64,000 bases of DNA from Portulaca oleracea (GCA_029582165.1 CM055868.1:8197501-8261500), one strand, 5' to 3'. Shown: positions 11,640-23,156, counted from the first letter of the stretch. The notes: generated from the sequence alone by a model not told the origin. Numbers and translations: made by a program.

Positions 11640-13335
11640 CTCTAATTGAGGGGATCGTATGACGAGGATGCATTCTTAATGGGATGAGCAACACTTTCTT
11701 TGATATCTATCATCATGTGGAGCCGGCCAAGAAGTTTTGGGAGATGCTTGAAGCTAAGTACATGTTGGGAAGATGAATCAAGTAAGAATTTTCTCGTTAG
11801 TTGATTCATGAAGTCTAAGATGGATGATAATAGGAAAATTCTAGATCAATTTCATGAGATTCAACGTATTTTGAACATGGATGATTCTATAATCGTACCT
11901 TCAATCATTGGTAACTTACCTTCTTCTTGGAATGAGACAAAAGGGACACTCATGCACTAGAAAGAGGTTATGTTTCTTGAAGGATTTAATAACCATCTTT
12001 GATTGGAAGAGGAGTTACACCTATAAGATGATATCAAAGAGCAATCTAAGACCCATATGGTGCAAGAGAATAAAGGAAACAAAAATAAGAACAAGGGCCA
12101 CGACAAAACTAGCAAGGGAATTAAAAAATCCAAGCAAGTTTGTTGGGAACCGGAGCACACAAAGAGAGAGTATTACCAATGGAAAAAGAAGCATGATCTT
12201 GAACAAAGATACATCCAAAAGCAAGAACTAGGAGAAGGAACCCAATTCCTTCGTGGCTATGAAATCAACATGGTCTCCATTGGAAGTAATGATTGGTATA
12301 TAGACTCGGGAGCGTCAAGGCATGCTTGCATTAACAAGAGTTTATTCAAGACTCTCAAACCCGCGGATGATAGTGTGAAACTTTACATGGGCAACAACCA
12401 TCTGGTTAAAGTTGAAGGCATTGGGCAAGTGGAACTTATTTTCACTTCTTGGAAATCTTTGCTTTTAGATGATGTTTATTTGGCTCCGAAGGTTTGCAAG
12501 AATCTTGTATCCGACAAGTTTGGTTTTATGCAAGTTTATGATGAAGATAACTATGTACTTTCTAAGGGAGAGACTTTTGTTGGGAAGGGATATGCTTATG
12601 GTGAAATGTTTAAGTTGAATACTAAAAGTAATAAAGATAACATGATTTTCGTTTATATGCATGTGTCAAGTTTAAATTATTCTTTTCTATGGCATGCTAG
12701 ATTAGGACATGTGAACTTCAAAAGGTTGAAGCAAATGTCCAATCTTAGCTTAATTCCTAAATTAAATGATGACATAGAAAAGTGTAAGACATGCATATTT
12801 AACAAGATCACCAAAAGTTCATTCTCACGTGTAAAAAGAATTTCAAAATTGCTTGATTTAATTAGTTCATAGTGGTTTAGGTGATTTTTATAGTACAACT
12901 CCTATTGGTGATAAAAAGTATTATATGAATTTCATTGATGATTATTCTAGATTTTATCAAGCTTATCCTTTGAATTCTAAAGATGAAGCACTTGAAAATT
13001 TTAAGTTTACAAAACTAGAAGTGAATTACAATGTAAGACCTTGATTAAAGTTTTAAGGTCCGATAGAGGAGGAGAGTTTTATGATTCAATGTTTTTCCAT
13101 GAAAGAAGGATTGTACATGAGATAACCGCCTCTTATACACTACAACAAAATGGGGTTGCGGAAAGGAAAAATAGATATTTAAAAGAAATGGTGAATTCTA
13201 TGTTGTTTAACTCAAGTTTAAGTCATGGATTTTGGGGTGAACCATTTTAACCGCTTGTTATATTGGAGTGAATTCTCTGTTTGATAGTTGCTTGGTATAG
13301 TAAATACTTCTTAAGAAAAGTGAGTTCGTCCATGA
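11640..13335 (+). pseudogene. Ty1/copia gag-protease-integrase remnant
   Basis: Read on the plus strand through several stops and shifts. Gag-like pieces (VEPAKKFWEMLEAKYMLG) come first; a zinc-knuckle remnant at about 12141-12180 has lost its second and last Cys. Then comes a protease with NDWYIDSGASRHAC (about 12289-12330), a pre-integrase zinc region (HARLGHVNFKRLKQM, then CKTC, about 12691-12795) and part of the integrase core (LRSDRGGEFYDS, then QQNGVAERKNRYLKEM, 13050-13190). The longest open piece is 12057-12872. The match stops soon after 13250; reverse transcriptase, RNase H and LTRs are missing. Confidence 0.85.
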
Positions 13336-13465
13336 CTCTTAGTGATATGCAAAGTGAGATAACCATTGGTATCTATACCATACTCCCTTTACTCCAACAC
13401 AAAAGAACAAAAACAAGGTTCATGGTTGTTCAAATGTTAAACCCCACCGATTTTTTTTTTTGCAG

Positions 13466-13577
13466 ACCTAGACCCGCCCCAAACCCATTGAATTTAAAAC
13501 TAATTGAGCCAGATTTGTCTAAATGAAGCAGGTTTGATGAGTCTATAATGGGTCCAGGACCCACTACCATCCATAAC
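13466..13577. mobile_element. possible fragment of hAT-like MITE
   Basis: The segment ending near 13577 reads, on the minus strand, ATGGATGGTAGTGGGTCC, close to the left end of the MITE at 24909 (AGGGATGGCAGTGGGTCC). A CCCGCCCCAAACCC block at about 13471 also matches that MITE. No opposite end or duplication is visible. The stretch 13336-13465 shows nothing else. Confidence 0.4.
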
Positions 13578-13760
13578 ATTGAGGTAGTCTTTAGCTGTTC
13601 ACAGTCTTTTACCAATATTCTTAAACTTTGACTCGCTAAAATGAGAAAAGGTTTGATGTATTTTGGTCTTATAATTTTTTACGTAAAATTATTTATGTCT
13701 AAGTTTTCATTATTATTAAATTGAAATGATTCAAGTACATCACGAAAATGAAACTAATAT

Positions 13761-13965
13761 TATTTTTTTTAGGAAAAATGTATTTATTAATTATTCATGC
13801 ACAACTCGCCCATCAGTACATAACTTGCAATCTGAGTTGGGCACACCACAATCCATACCTAATCTGCCTCCCTAATGGTTACCCTCGCAAAGTGGCGGGC
13901 GACATAGTTACCCTTCCTCCTTGTGTGGGACCAAATACAACTAGAAAGAACTTGGGCAACTTAAT
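13761..13965 (-). pseudogene. LINE ORF2, RNase H last part and 3' end
   Basis: Reads NYVARHFARV, the N..AH..AR motif ending the RNase H domain, then a stop, an AATAAATACA-type signal and poly-A. It is the continuation of 23157-23618 on the other side of the gypsy insertion. Confidence 0.7.
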
Positions 13966-14273
13966 GATGTTGGAGCGTTACCATCGTGATGGGGGTGACA
14001 AATGATTGAGTTTTGAAAGAAATTCAACGGAAGAAGAAGTTGAACACCTTAGGGTTTGCATATGACCTTGGCAAGGAGAATCCACAACTTTGGCCTAACA
14101 TCCCACCATGACTAAAAAGGATAAAACCACCATTAATCACTAAAGAAATGACTTGAACACCACCAAAGATAGATTGGATAAAGTAAACAAGATTTTTGGG
14201 GAGAGGCTTGGAGAACACTTAAGCTTGACATTCAAACAAGGCTAAAAACTACCCAGAAAATTTGTCCAAGGAG

Positions 14274-14281
14274 TATTTATA
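14274..14281 (-). promoter_or_regulatory. LTR TATA box, gypsy copy 1 3' LTR
   Basis: TATAAATA on the minus strand, at the same place in the other LTRs of the family (22575-22582 and 54151-54158). Confidence 0.7.
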
Positions 14282-14346
14282 CAAGATATCAAAACACCCA
14301 AAACACAGTCGTTTTGGTTACAAAAATATTCGACAGAAAACAGACG

Positions 14347-14580
14347 GTCGCGGGAACGACGGCCATTGTCGCGGGCGCGACTGAGCAAAAATCGTCAGGG
14401 CGAGTTGGCAGAAGCGCAACGTAGCGGGCGCTACACCTGGAGTCGCGGGCGCGACCAATTGGGGCAGCAAGACGTCGCGGGGGCGACAGGGCTGGTCGCG
14501 GGCACGACCACATTCTGTCCAATTTCCGGACTTGGCCATCTCACCATCACGGGCGCGACAACGAGTTTGGCGGGCGCAAC
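14347..14580. repeat. array of eight short palindromes, 21-bp spaced pairs (gypsy 3' LTR)
   Basis: Motifs of the form GTCGCGGGCGCGAC start at 14347, 14368, 14421, 14442, 14474, 14495, 14546 and 14567, that is four pairs each exactly 21 bp apart. One motif reads GTAGCGGGCGCTAC, with both arms changed together. It lies upstream of the TATA box and is much richer in GC than its surroundings. Confidence 0.85.
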
Positions 14581-14888
14581 GCCTACCCGTGCATGTCTTC
14601 TTGGTTTCCGAAGTCTTCCCTCTTGCAAGTCATTGCACCAGGGTCTCACCCGAACCCCGTCACCACATAGTTCAACATCTAGGGACAACTTGACACGATC
14701 CTGGGGCCTCCGGGGTCGGTGGGTCTAGAGAGCCTCCTTAGAAGGCCTCGGAGCCCATCCAATGGATGGGCGAGACTACCCTAGTGTTTCCGGATTTCAC
14801 CGGGAATTGTACCTCGAGAATCACCGTGGTGGAGGCGACTCGCTTGGCAAAGGTCACGAGGGACGAGAATGGAACCTAGGACTCTTCA

Positions 14889-14901
14889 TCATCCCCTTCT
14901 T
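14889..14901 (-). other. polypurine tract of gypsy copy 1
   Basis: AAGAAGGGGATGA directly before the 3' LTR; the same site in copy 2 reads AAGAAGGGGAGGA (54862-54874). Confidence 0.85.
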
Positions 14902-14947
14902 GAAGAGGATTTGTCCTCAAATCCGCATCGGGTTCGTCTTCCTCAAC

Positions 14948-16371
14948 TTAGGGTGATAGATCGTCAATGTTGAATGTGGAGGAGACTCCCATATCTCCCG
15001 GAAGATCGAGCTTGTAAGCATTATCATCGACCTTCTCCAACACCTTGAATGGTCCTTCACTCCTCGACATGAGTTTGTTTTTCCTCCTCGAAGGAAACCG
15101 TTCCTTCCTCAAATGGAGCCAAACCAAGTCTCCGGGTTTCAAGGTGATGTTCCGACAATACTTATTGACTCGGGACTTGTAGAGCTCATTTTTTTCTCTC
15201 GATCTTTTCCCGGATCTGTCGATGTAGCTTTTGAATCTCAGCGGCCTTCTCACTTACCTCAAAACTCGTCCTTGCCTCCAAAGGAAGAGGAAGGAGATCG
15301 ATGAGAGTGATAGGATTCACCCCGTAGCAAGTTTCGAAAGGCGAGCGTCCAGTGGCGAAGGAAGCGGCCTAGTTGTAAGCTAACTCAGTGTGACACAGCT
15401 TGGCATCCCAATCCCATAAACTCTTGCTCACAAGACCCCGAAGCAAGGTAGTGAGGATCTTGTTGGTCACCTCAGATTGACCATTCGTTTGAGGGTGATG
15501 CGACATGCTGAAAAGGATCTTCGTTCCAAGGAGCTTTCATAGGGACCTCCAAAAATGACTCATGAACTTCGTATCACGATCTGAAACAATGGTCCTTGGA
15601 ACACCGTACAACCTCACTATCTCCTGGAAGAAGAGATTAGCGATGTGGGTGGTGTCCTCGGTTTTCTCACAAGCAACGAAGTGTGCCATCTTAGAGAAAC
15701 GGTCCATAACGACGAGGATTTCATATTTGCCACGCACGGTTCGAGGAAGAACCACAATAAAGTCCATGCTCAAATCTTCCCACGGGCCATTCGGGACGGG
15801 GAGAGGAGTATAAAGCCCCTGGTGGAACTGGCTTTTGGCATGATGGCACGTAATACACTTGGAGATCACATCGTGCACGTCACCTCCCATCCTTGGCCAA
15901 TAAAAATGCTCCTTTAGCATGTCAAGGGTCTTGTTGATGCCGAAATGACCGGTAAGACCACCTCCGTGAACCTCTCGCACCAACAATTTCCTCAACGGAC
16001 ACTTGGGCACACATAATTTATTCCCCTTGAAAGGAACTCGTCTTGTAGCACGTAGGAGCCATCACCATCATCGAGGTATAATTTGAAGTCCTCATCCTCT
16101 TTGTAAAACTCCCGCATGTGTTGGAACCCAAGAACCCTCGCTTTAACCACCGAAAGAAGAGAATATCTCTGAGAAAGTGCATCGGCAACGACGTTGACAC
16201 TCCCCTTCTTATGTTTTGCTACAAAGTTAAAGCTTTGAAGAAACTCAACCAACTTGGCATAGCGAGTGTTAAGCTTGTGCTGTCCTTTCATATACTTAAG
16301 GGCCTCGTGATTGGAATGAAGGACAAACTAGCTAGGCCTCAAGTAGTGTGACCAGTGATCGAGGGCACGAA
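14948..16371 (-). pseudogene. gypsy copy 1 RNase H end and integrase
   Basis: RNase H end ([17 protein letters not shown]), then integrase: [20 protein letters not shown] with CITC (HHCC zinc site), core Asp in [10 protein letters not shown], second Asp in [13 protein letters not shown]. After a shift near 15540 the C-terminal part (KPGDLVWLHLRKERFPSRRK) follows. A stop at about 14948 ends the frame just before the LTR; the sequence beyond still reads like the copy 2 C-terminus. Confidence 0.85.
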
Positions 16372-17534
16372 TAGACCTGGAAAAACTGACCCGAGACCCG
16401 CTCCGAAAAGACACGACCCAAACTTGAACTGACCACCGAAACATTGAACCGATAATGACCCAAGACCCTATAATGAACCGACCCAGAACTGAACCGAACC
16501 TATGACCCGATTTTAACCAACACCAAAATAGATCTGAACTGACTTAAACCCGAACCAACTCAAACCTGAACCGAGGCTGACCCGGGAAAATTGAATCAAA
16601 CAAAAGCCGACCCAAAGCCGAATTGTACCTGAATCGATTGTTGACCCACACCAAAGTAGACATAGACCGATCTAAACCTGAACCGACTCAAACCCGAACC
16701 CATCCAGACCCAATAAAAGTGACCCAAACCCGAATCAATTCAAACCTTAATTATACCCGAACCTAATTAAATTCAACATAAATAACTCGAATCGACCCAA
16801 ACTAATTCAAACCCGAATTGTACCTGAACCGATAGTTGTATATTTGATTTTTATTGCTCTTTAATAATTTCTAGTAAAATTACAAATTCAAACATTCATG
16901 AAAATCATACCACAAGCTTATATTTTGAAATAATGCTAATGTGGTTTCTAAATAACTAGTAAAAAAATCTACATACTTGAAAAACTGGGTCCACCAAGTA
17001 ATGATAAGTTTAAGTTCAATTAGTATTTTAACTTTTTATTTTAAACATTTATTTTTTTCATATGACTCCTACCCAATTCCGATTATACCTGACTCGAATC
17101 ATAGTCAACTTGAGGTTGACCCAATTTGAATCTTTAGACGACCAATGCTTGACCTGACCCAAATTTTACTCAACTTGAGGTTGACCCGACTCGAATCTCA
17201 CTCGACTTGATGTTGACCTGCCCTGAATCTTACTCGACCCGATGTTGACCCGACCTAAATATTAATTGACTTGAGGTTCACCCGACCCGAGGTTGATGCG
17301 GACCATTGAACCCGTAGCTGACCCGACCCATAACTGAACTGATTCGAAGTATCACAACCCGACGCGAGCCGAACCGAACCGAACCTTGTTCGACCCAAAT
17401 GGGTTGACCCGGACTCTGCCCCAACCCGAACATTACCCATACCCATACCCGACCCAAATTATAATGACCCAAACAAACCCGACCCAACATCTCCCGACCC
17501 AGACCTGATCCAATGGACCCATTTGCCAAGTCTA
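16372..17534. mobile_element. hAT-like MITE inside gypsy copy 1
   Basis: 1163 bp, ends TAGACCTGGAAAAACTGACC and (other strand) TAGACTTGGCAAATGGGTCC, with 8-bp duplication GGCACGAA/GGCATGAA (16364-16371 and 17535-17542). The inside is two regions of degenerate GACCCGAACC-type repeats around an AT-rich core (16840-17080). No transposase. Copy 2 lacks it at the matching place, which defines the borders. Confidence 0.82.
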
Positions 17535-18512
17535 GGCATGAACAAGGGCATAGAACTCTTTGTCGTAGGTAGAATAATTCTTCCTCGACCCACTAAGCTT
17601 TTCGCTGAAATAGGCTATGGGGCGTTGGTTTTGCATCAAGACAACCCCAATGCTAACTCCACTCGCATCGCAATCCACCTCGAATACTTGTGAGAAGTCT
17701 GGGAAGGAAAGCACCAGAGCTTCACAAAGTCGAGCCTTAAGATTCTCAAAGGCCCCTTAGGCCTCTCGGGTCCACTCAAAGGTGCCTTTCTTCATACACT
17801 CGGTGATAGAGGTGGTGAGGGTGCTAAACCCTTTGATGAACCGACGGTACAACGAAACAAGGTCGTGGAAGCTTCTCACCTCTGTGATAGTAGATCGAGG
17901 GAGAAGGTCAAAAACAAATGGCTTCCACTTTTGAGGGGTCCATGGAAATACCTCGGTCAGAAACGATGTACCCAAGAAAGGTGACTTGGGAAGTGCAAAA
18001 CTCGCACTTCTCAAGTTTGCCGAACAACTTCTATTGTCGTAGAACTTGGAAAACATATTCCAAATGTGAAAGATGCTCCGCTTCACTCTTGGAATAAACA
18101 AGGATGTGGTCACAATAAACCACCACGAACTTGCCGATGAAAGATCTCAAAACTTCGTTCATGAGTCGCATGAACGCGCTAGGGGCGTTGGAGAGCCTGA
18201 ATGGCATGACGACCACTCGTACAACCCACCCTTAGTTTTGAAAGCCGTATTCCATTCATCTCCTTCCCGTATGCGAATCTGATGATATCCACTTCGAAGG
18301 TCGATCTTAGAAAAGACGCACGCACCATGCAACTCATCAAGCATATCGTCTAACCTTGGTATGGGGTACCGATACTTGATGGTGTTGTTGTCGATAGCTC
18401 GACTGTCGACACACATCCGGTAGGTGCCGTCTTTCTTGGGAACCAGGAGGGTCGAGACGGAACAAGGGCTCATACTCTCCCGAACGAAGCCCCTAGAAAC
18501 GAGTTCGTCCAC
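17532..18512 (-). pseudogene. gypsy copy 1 reverse transcriptase and start of RNase H
   Basis: RT blocks [60 protein letters not shown] and the active site Y-C-D-H where copy 2 has Y-F-D-D, so catalytic Asp is changed. RNase H starts with [20 protein letters not shown]. Frames shift near 18200 and 17760. A MITE cuts it at 17534. Confidence 0.85.
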
Positions 18513-18548
18513 TTGCCGTTATAACTCCTTGGTTTCCTGTGGGTTACA

Positions 18549-19130
18549 TCAGTAAGCCACTTTGTTGGGGAGTGGTGCTCCTGACATAAGGTCACTCTGG
18601 TGCTCGATGCCCCGAATAGGTGGACGACCCGGCGACAGATCATCGGGAAATACATCTTTGAACTTGGCAACAAGAGGGGCGACAAGAGGGTGTAGGGGCT
18701 TCTCTACCTCACTTCTGTTTGCTTCTAAGAGGAGTAAGGCAAAAACGACCTTCCCCTTGCTTAGAGCTCTCTCAACCCGTGTTTCGCTCATGTGTTTGGG
18801 CTCCTCACTTCCCACCGCGGGTTTTGGAGATGTGATTTCATGTGAAGCTAACAGAAGTAGTTTAACCCTCTTGCCTCTATGGGTAAATGTATAGGTATTT
18901 TTCAACCCGTTGTGCACAGTTTGCTTGTTGAATTGCCATGGTCTACCCAACAATATATGGCATAAACTCATAGGAACAACATCACAAACAATAGAGTGAT
19001 CGTAGTTAGCGCCAAAAGATAAATTCACTAGGACTTGTTTGCTTACCTTGATGCCATCTTGATCGTTGAGCCACTTGAGAGAATACGGCAGAGGGTGCGG
19101 TAATAATGACAAGTTAAGCTTCTCAACCAT
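18549..19130 (-). pseudogene. gypsy copy 1 protease, C-terminal part
   Basis: From MVEKLNLSLLPHPLPYSLKW on, with CHILLGRPWQFNKQ, as in gypsy aspartic proteases; the protein ends in the linker to RT. Its N-terminal part with the D-S/G-G site is separated by the lone LTR inserted at 19131. Confidence 0.8.
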
Positions 19131-19464
19131 TGATAAGTGTATTTTATATATATGTGATCTTGGATTATTTAGAGTTAATTTGAGTGATTATTGATATAAA
19201 TTTACTATTTTATACTCGAATTCTCTATATTATGCTTGGTTGGAGTTTGGTATAGTTTTGTAGGAAATTGATGTGAAAAGTGAAGAAGTCAAGCTCAAAA
19301 CCTAGTGTATGGAGTCCAAGAGGATCACAATTGAAGAATAAATCCACCCCAAGGCCCAAACTCAGGCCCAAGAAGACATTGGATGCCGCCTGACATCAAC
19401 ACGGGTGATAAAAGACCCAGAACGACTCGTTTAAGGGGTCAGAAAGTAATTGGATTCCAATAGG

Positions 19465-19522
19465 CAACACGGTCCGTGTTGGATTTAACACAGTCCGTGT
19501 TGGCCCGTATAGGTCCGTGTTG
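19465..19522. repeat. three palindromes at 20-21-bp spacing (gypsy lone LTR)
   Basis: CAACACGGTCCGTGTTG at 19465-19481, a second at 19486-19502, and a partial third at 19506-19522. Confidence 0.85.
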
Positions 19523-19564
19523 GCTCTGTTTAATGCAAAAATGGCGTTTCGGTTGCTCTTAATG

Positions 19565-19573
19565 TTATATAAT
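19565..19573 (+). promoter_or_regulatory. possible TATA box of lone gypsy LTR
   Basis: TTATATAAT, about 43 bp downstream of the palindrome array on the same strand as the LTR. Confidence 0.5.
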
Positions 19574-20699
19574 TGATGTATCCGGCTGTTTTTGCTGTCA
19601 TTCATTCCCATTCATGATTATCCTCATCATCATATTCATCCACCCCTTCATCCACAAATCCATCCACATTCATCCATAGTTGAAGGTTGAGAGTTTGTTG
19701 AGTTTGAAGATCGATTTGTCAAGAAATCCACTGAAGTGGAGGAGCAAAAGTCCCCACCGATCATCATTCAAGAGGATATCGATTTCCATCTCGGTTTACT
19801 TCTCTTTCTTATAGTTTTCATGCATTTTAGTATAGATTTTGACATGTTTTATGTTTTGAACATGAGTAGTGAGTAGTTTTCTTTAGTTTGGGGGATAACC
19901 CCTTAATAGTTTCTCTTATGGATTGAGTTTTGTTGGATTGAACAAGTTCTTATTTAGTTTGAATGTATTTTATTTAACCTTTGATTATGTATGTCATTGT
20001 TTTTGTTTGGCCAACAAGAATATGAAATTAGATTGTTGAATGAAATACCGAACGGAGAAATTTGATAATCGGAACCCTTAGGATTAAACTGATTATGAAG
20101 TGAACTAGACATGTAAGACTTTATAATTAGGGGTCATTATATAATTTGACCTTTAACTTAGTTAAAATTGAAATAACCACGAAAGTAGGCGATTGATTTT
20201 ACTAAGCAATCAGTTTCATTGCCAAAAGCTCGGTTCGAAAGAATTTATGCGATTATCGACCCTAAAATGTACCAAATTAGTGACATACATGTTCAATCAA
20301 CTTGTTTGATTCATAGAGTTACTTAGGTTTTATCCCCTGAACGCCTTTCTCATATTGATTTCATCTTGTGAATTGTGTTTGATTTGACCTTTTTAGCGAA
20401 TAGAAATAGAATTAGTTGATTAAAACAAACCCCGACCAATTTAGCAATCACATAGGAAGCTAGTTTGGTGTGTAGTTAGCAAAGTCCCTGTGGGATCGAC
20501 CTTGATATTTGCTACACGTACACTCGTGCACTTGCGGCGTGCGGCGTATCAAGTTTTTGGCGCCAACTATGTGTATGTAGAAACGACATAGGTGCAACTT
20601 CCTCCGTCAATGATATGGTTGGAAACCTTGCCTCCCATGCACGAAACACCGAGATTGGAAGATCATTTACCTCTAGGCCTTGTTGATAGGGGCTTCTTG

Positions 20700-21785
20700 A
20701 GTATGCAAAACCCGTCTCTAGACAAGAGCGTCACCCTGTACGTATGGTGTAGGGGCGATATCCTCATCATCACTCTCTACCTCTTCATTGACAACCACCT
20801 CGAACTCCTCCTGTGCCATTTGAAGCTCCTCGTCAATATCCTGGACCTCCTTGAGGGTCAAGGTCCGTCTATTCGGACAATGCTTGATAGTGGCCATAAC
20901 CGTGGCATTTAAAGCATTTCCTACCCTCCATCCGGCGAGAAGGATCCGTGGGAGATGCCACAACAAGTCCTTTTCCTTTGTCAGTACGGGGTGTCAAAGG
21001 GAACTTCTCACTAGTTTTCGGGATACCCGAATAAGGAGGGGCCGGCTAGGCAGTGGAAAGTAGGTTCTTGGTGCCGGTTTGGAAGTAGCCTTTTCCTTTT
21101 TTTGTCGCTCAACCCGGAGAGCCAAACTGCACAAATCATCCAAGGAATGATAGGGTTGTATCTCAATCTTCTTGGCAATAGAGGAATCCAATCCGTTCAA
21201 GAACCACATCATCGTTTGCTCCTCGGGTTCTTGAAGGTCGCTTTTGATGAGGAGTTGCTCGAACTCCTGAATGTAGTCGCTCACAGATCGCTTGCCCTGG
21301 GTGAGAGCGTAGAGCTTCCTCAAGACATCCTGCTTGTATAAGTTAGGCAAGAAACGGCGGTTCATTATTTGCTTGAGCCGCGTCCAAGTAGTAATTCTCG
21401 CCCAACCTTCCCGAGCCCGTTGCGCTTTCACATTTTCAAACCAAAGCGAGGCGGCTGTGGTGAGTTTCAGGCTAACAACCTTAAACGCCTTCTCATCATT
21501 GTATTCTTTGGTTTCAAAGATCTTATCCATCATTTAGATCCATTCAAGATACTCCTCAGGATCATTGGAACCATTGAACTCGGGGATATTGATTTTGACA
21601 TCTTGGAAGTCGTCACGAGGGAGCCTATCATGCACCTCCCGACGATGACGACATCGAGGGGAGCCTCTATCATCGTCACTCGACTCAAAGGTGGAAGGAG
21701 GACGAATAGGGCTTTGTGCGGGTGTCCGTAGGGCGTCTCGGAGTCGTCTTGGACGCTCTTGGGCGAGATTGTTCATTTGTGCCAT
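20700..21785 (-). pseudogene. gypsy copy 1 gag
   Basis: Capsid-like gag: INIPEFNGSNDPEEYLEWI, then LKLTTAASLWFENVKAQR, WARITTWTRLKQIMNRRFLP, and YIQEFEQLLIKSDLQEPEEQ. One stop lies at about 21533. A zinc knuckle CFKCHGYGH is followed by a frameshift before its last Cys (CPNRR, about 20880-20915). Confidence 0.85.
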
Positions 21786-22257
21786 AAGGGCCTCAAGAGT
21801 GCGCTCGATGGTGTAGAACCGGTTGTCAAAGGTGGTGGTGAGTCGGTCCTCGAGAGCTCGAATTTGAGGACTACTCCGGTGGCTTGATTACTCTCAATCG
21901 GGGCGAGCTTCTTCGTCCATATCGAGAGAAAAGGTGAAGGACGATATGTGTTTGGGGTATTTTGTGGAGTTTGGGGATTCTTTTGTAGTTGGATAATGTT
22001 TGGCTAAAGGTTCTTTGTGTTTTTATTTCACTCAGACATTTCATCGAACACCTTTCGTGCACTATTTTCCAACTTCTCTTCAAATCTCCAAAATGCTTTA
22101 AAATCACCAAATACAATAGCAATAACAAGCTTTCCAACACACCTTAATAGCAAAGGGGTTAGGGAACACCAATAGTTGCATACAACTCACAAAACCCAAC
22201 ACTAGAAAACAACACTAGCAAGAACAATGAACAAAACTCAAGCTAAATGAAACCAAA

Positions 22258-22269
22258 GCTTTGATACCA
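22258..22269 (-). other. primer binding site of gypsy copy 1 (tRNA-iMet)
   Basis: TGGTATCAAAGC on the minus strand, two bases after the 5' LTR. It differs by one base from the usual TGGTATCAGAGC. Confidence 0.85.
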
Positions 22270-22574
22270 AATGAAGCGTTACCGTCGTGATGGGGGTGAT
22301 GAATGCTTGAGTTTTGAAAGAAATTCAATGGAAGAAGAAGTTTAACACCTTAGGTTTTGCATATGACCTTGGCAAGGAGAATCCACAACCTTGGCCTAAC
22401 ATCCCACCATGATTAAATAGGATAAAACCACCATTAATCACTAAAGAAATGACTTGAACACCACCAAAGATAGATTGGATAAAGTAAACAAGATTTTTAG
22501 GGAGAGGCTTGGAGAGCACTCAAGCTTGACATTCAAACAAGGCTAAAAACTGCCCAGAAAATCTGTCCAAGGAG

Positions 22575-22582
22575 TATTTATA
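22575..22582 (-). promoter_or_regulatory. LTR TATA box, gypsy copy 1 5' LTR
   Basis: TATAAATA on the minus strand. In the 5' LTR it would drive the genomic transcript; the palindrome array lies 65 bp and more upstream. Confidence 0.7.
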
Positions 22583-22647
22583 CAGGATGTCAAAACACCC
22601 AAAACACAGTCGTTTTGGTTATAAAAATATTCGGTAGAAAACAGACG

Positions 22648-22841
22648 GTCGCGGGCGCGACGGAGCAAAAATCATCAGGGTGAGTTGGCATGAGCGCAAC
22701 TTAGCGGGCGCTACGCCTGGTGTCGCAAGCATGACCAGCTGGGGCAGCAAGACATCGCGGGCACGGCAGGGCTGGTCGCGGGCGCGACCACGTTCTGTCC
22801 AATTTCCTGACTTGGCCATCTCACCATCATGGGTGCAACGC
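22648..22841. repeat. palindrome array of gypsy 5' LTR
   Basis: Motifs at 22648, 22701, 22722, 22754, 22775 and about 22826. The pairs 22701/22722 and 22754/22775 keep the 21-bp spacing; the first and last positions have one motif where the partner LTR has two. Confidence 0.8.
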
Positions 22842-23156
22842 TTGCCTGTACATGCCTTCTTGGTTTCCAAATTCTTCCCTCTTGCAAGTCATTTCACCGG
22901 GGTCTCGATCACCTGAACACCGTCACCACAAAGTTCAAAATCTCGGGATGGCTCGGCACGGTCCCAGGGCCTCTGGGGTCGGTGGTTCAAGTGAGCCTCT
23001 TTAGAAGGCCTCAGAGCCCATCCAATGGATGGGCGAGACTACCCTAGTGTTTCCGGATTTCACCGGGAATTGTACCTCAAGATTCACCTTGGTGGAGGCA
23101 GCTCGCTTGGCAAAGGTCACGAGGGACGAGAATAGAACCAGGGACTCTTCAGATGT

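Larger units (their letters stand above)
13971..14888 (-). repeat. 3' LTR of gypsy copy 1
   Basis: 918 bp, TGAAGAGTCC ... AACGCTCCA on the minus strand, next to the polypurine tract at 14889-14901. TATA box at 14274-14281 and a GC-rich palindrome array at 14347-14580. Confidence 0.9.
19131..20551 (+). mobile_element. lone LTR of another Ty3/gypsy lineage (Athila/Tat-like)
   Basis: 1421 bp, TGATAAGTG ... GGCGTATCA, with ends TGATA/TATCA. It is followed by TTTTTGGCGCC at 20554-20564, the start of a primer binding site used by Athila/Tat-type elements. No internal region or second LTR follows: gypsy copy 1 sequence resumes at about 20574. The bases GTGGGATCGACCTTG at about 20491 are usual near the end of such LTRs. 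No coding potential. Confidence 0.75.
13971..23151 (-). mobile_element. complete Ty3/gypsy chromovirus-like element (copy 1), possibly CRM-like
   Basis: LTRs at 13971-14888 and 22272-23151, TSD GATGT at 13966-13970 and 23152-23156. PBS for initiator tRNA-Met at 22258-22269 and polypurine tract at 14889-14901. Order on the minus strand: gag, protease, RT, RNase H, integrase. No chromodomain is seen. The pol frame runs on into the 3' LTR, a feature known from CRM centromeric elements. Two insertions (16372-17534 and 19131-20573) and many stops inactivate it. It lies inside the LINE RNase H region. Confidence 0.88.
22272..23151 (-). repeat. 5' LTR of gypsy copy 1
   Basis: 880 bp, TGAAGAGTCC ... 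AACGCTTCA on the minus strand. It matches 13971-14888 along its length, with differences including two 21-bp units missing from its palindrome array. TATA box at 22575-22582. Confidence 0.9.

Noticed and set aside
12057..12872. Intact copia polyprotein
   Set aside because: Although 271 codons are open, the zinc knuckle is damaged, stops lie on both sides, and RT, RNase H and LTRs are missing.
14289..14728. Overlapping open frames on both strands in the gypsy LTR
   Set aside because: They arise from the GC-rich palindrome array, which has few stop codons; they are not conserved between the two LTRs.
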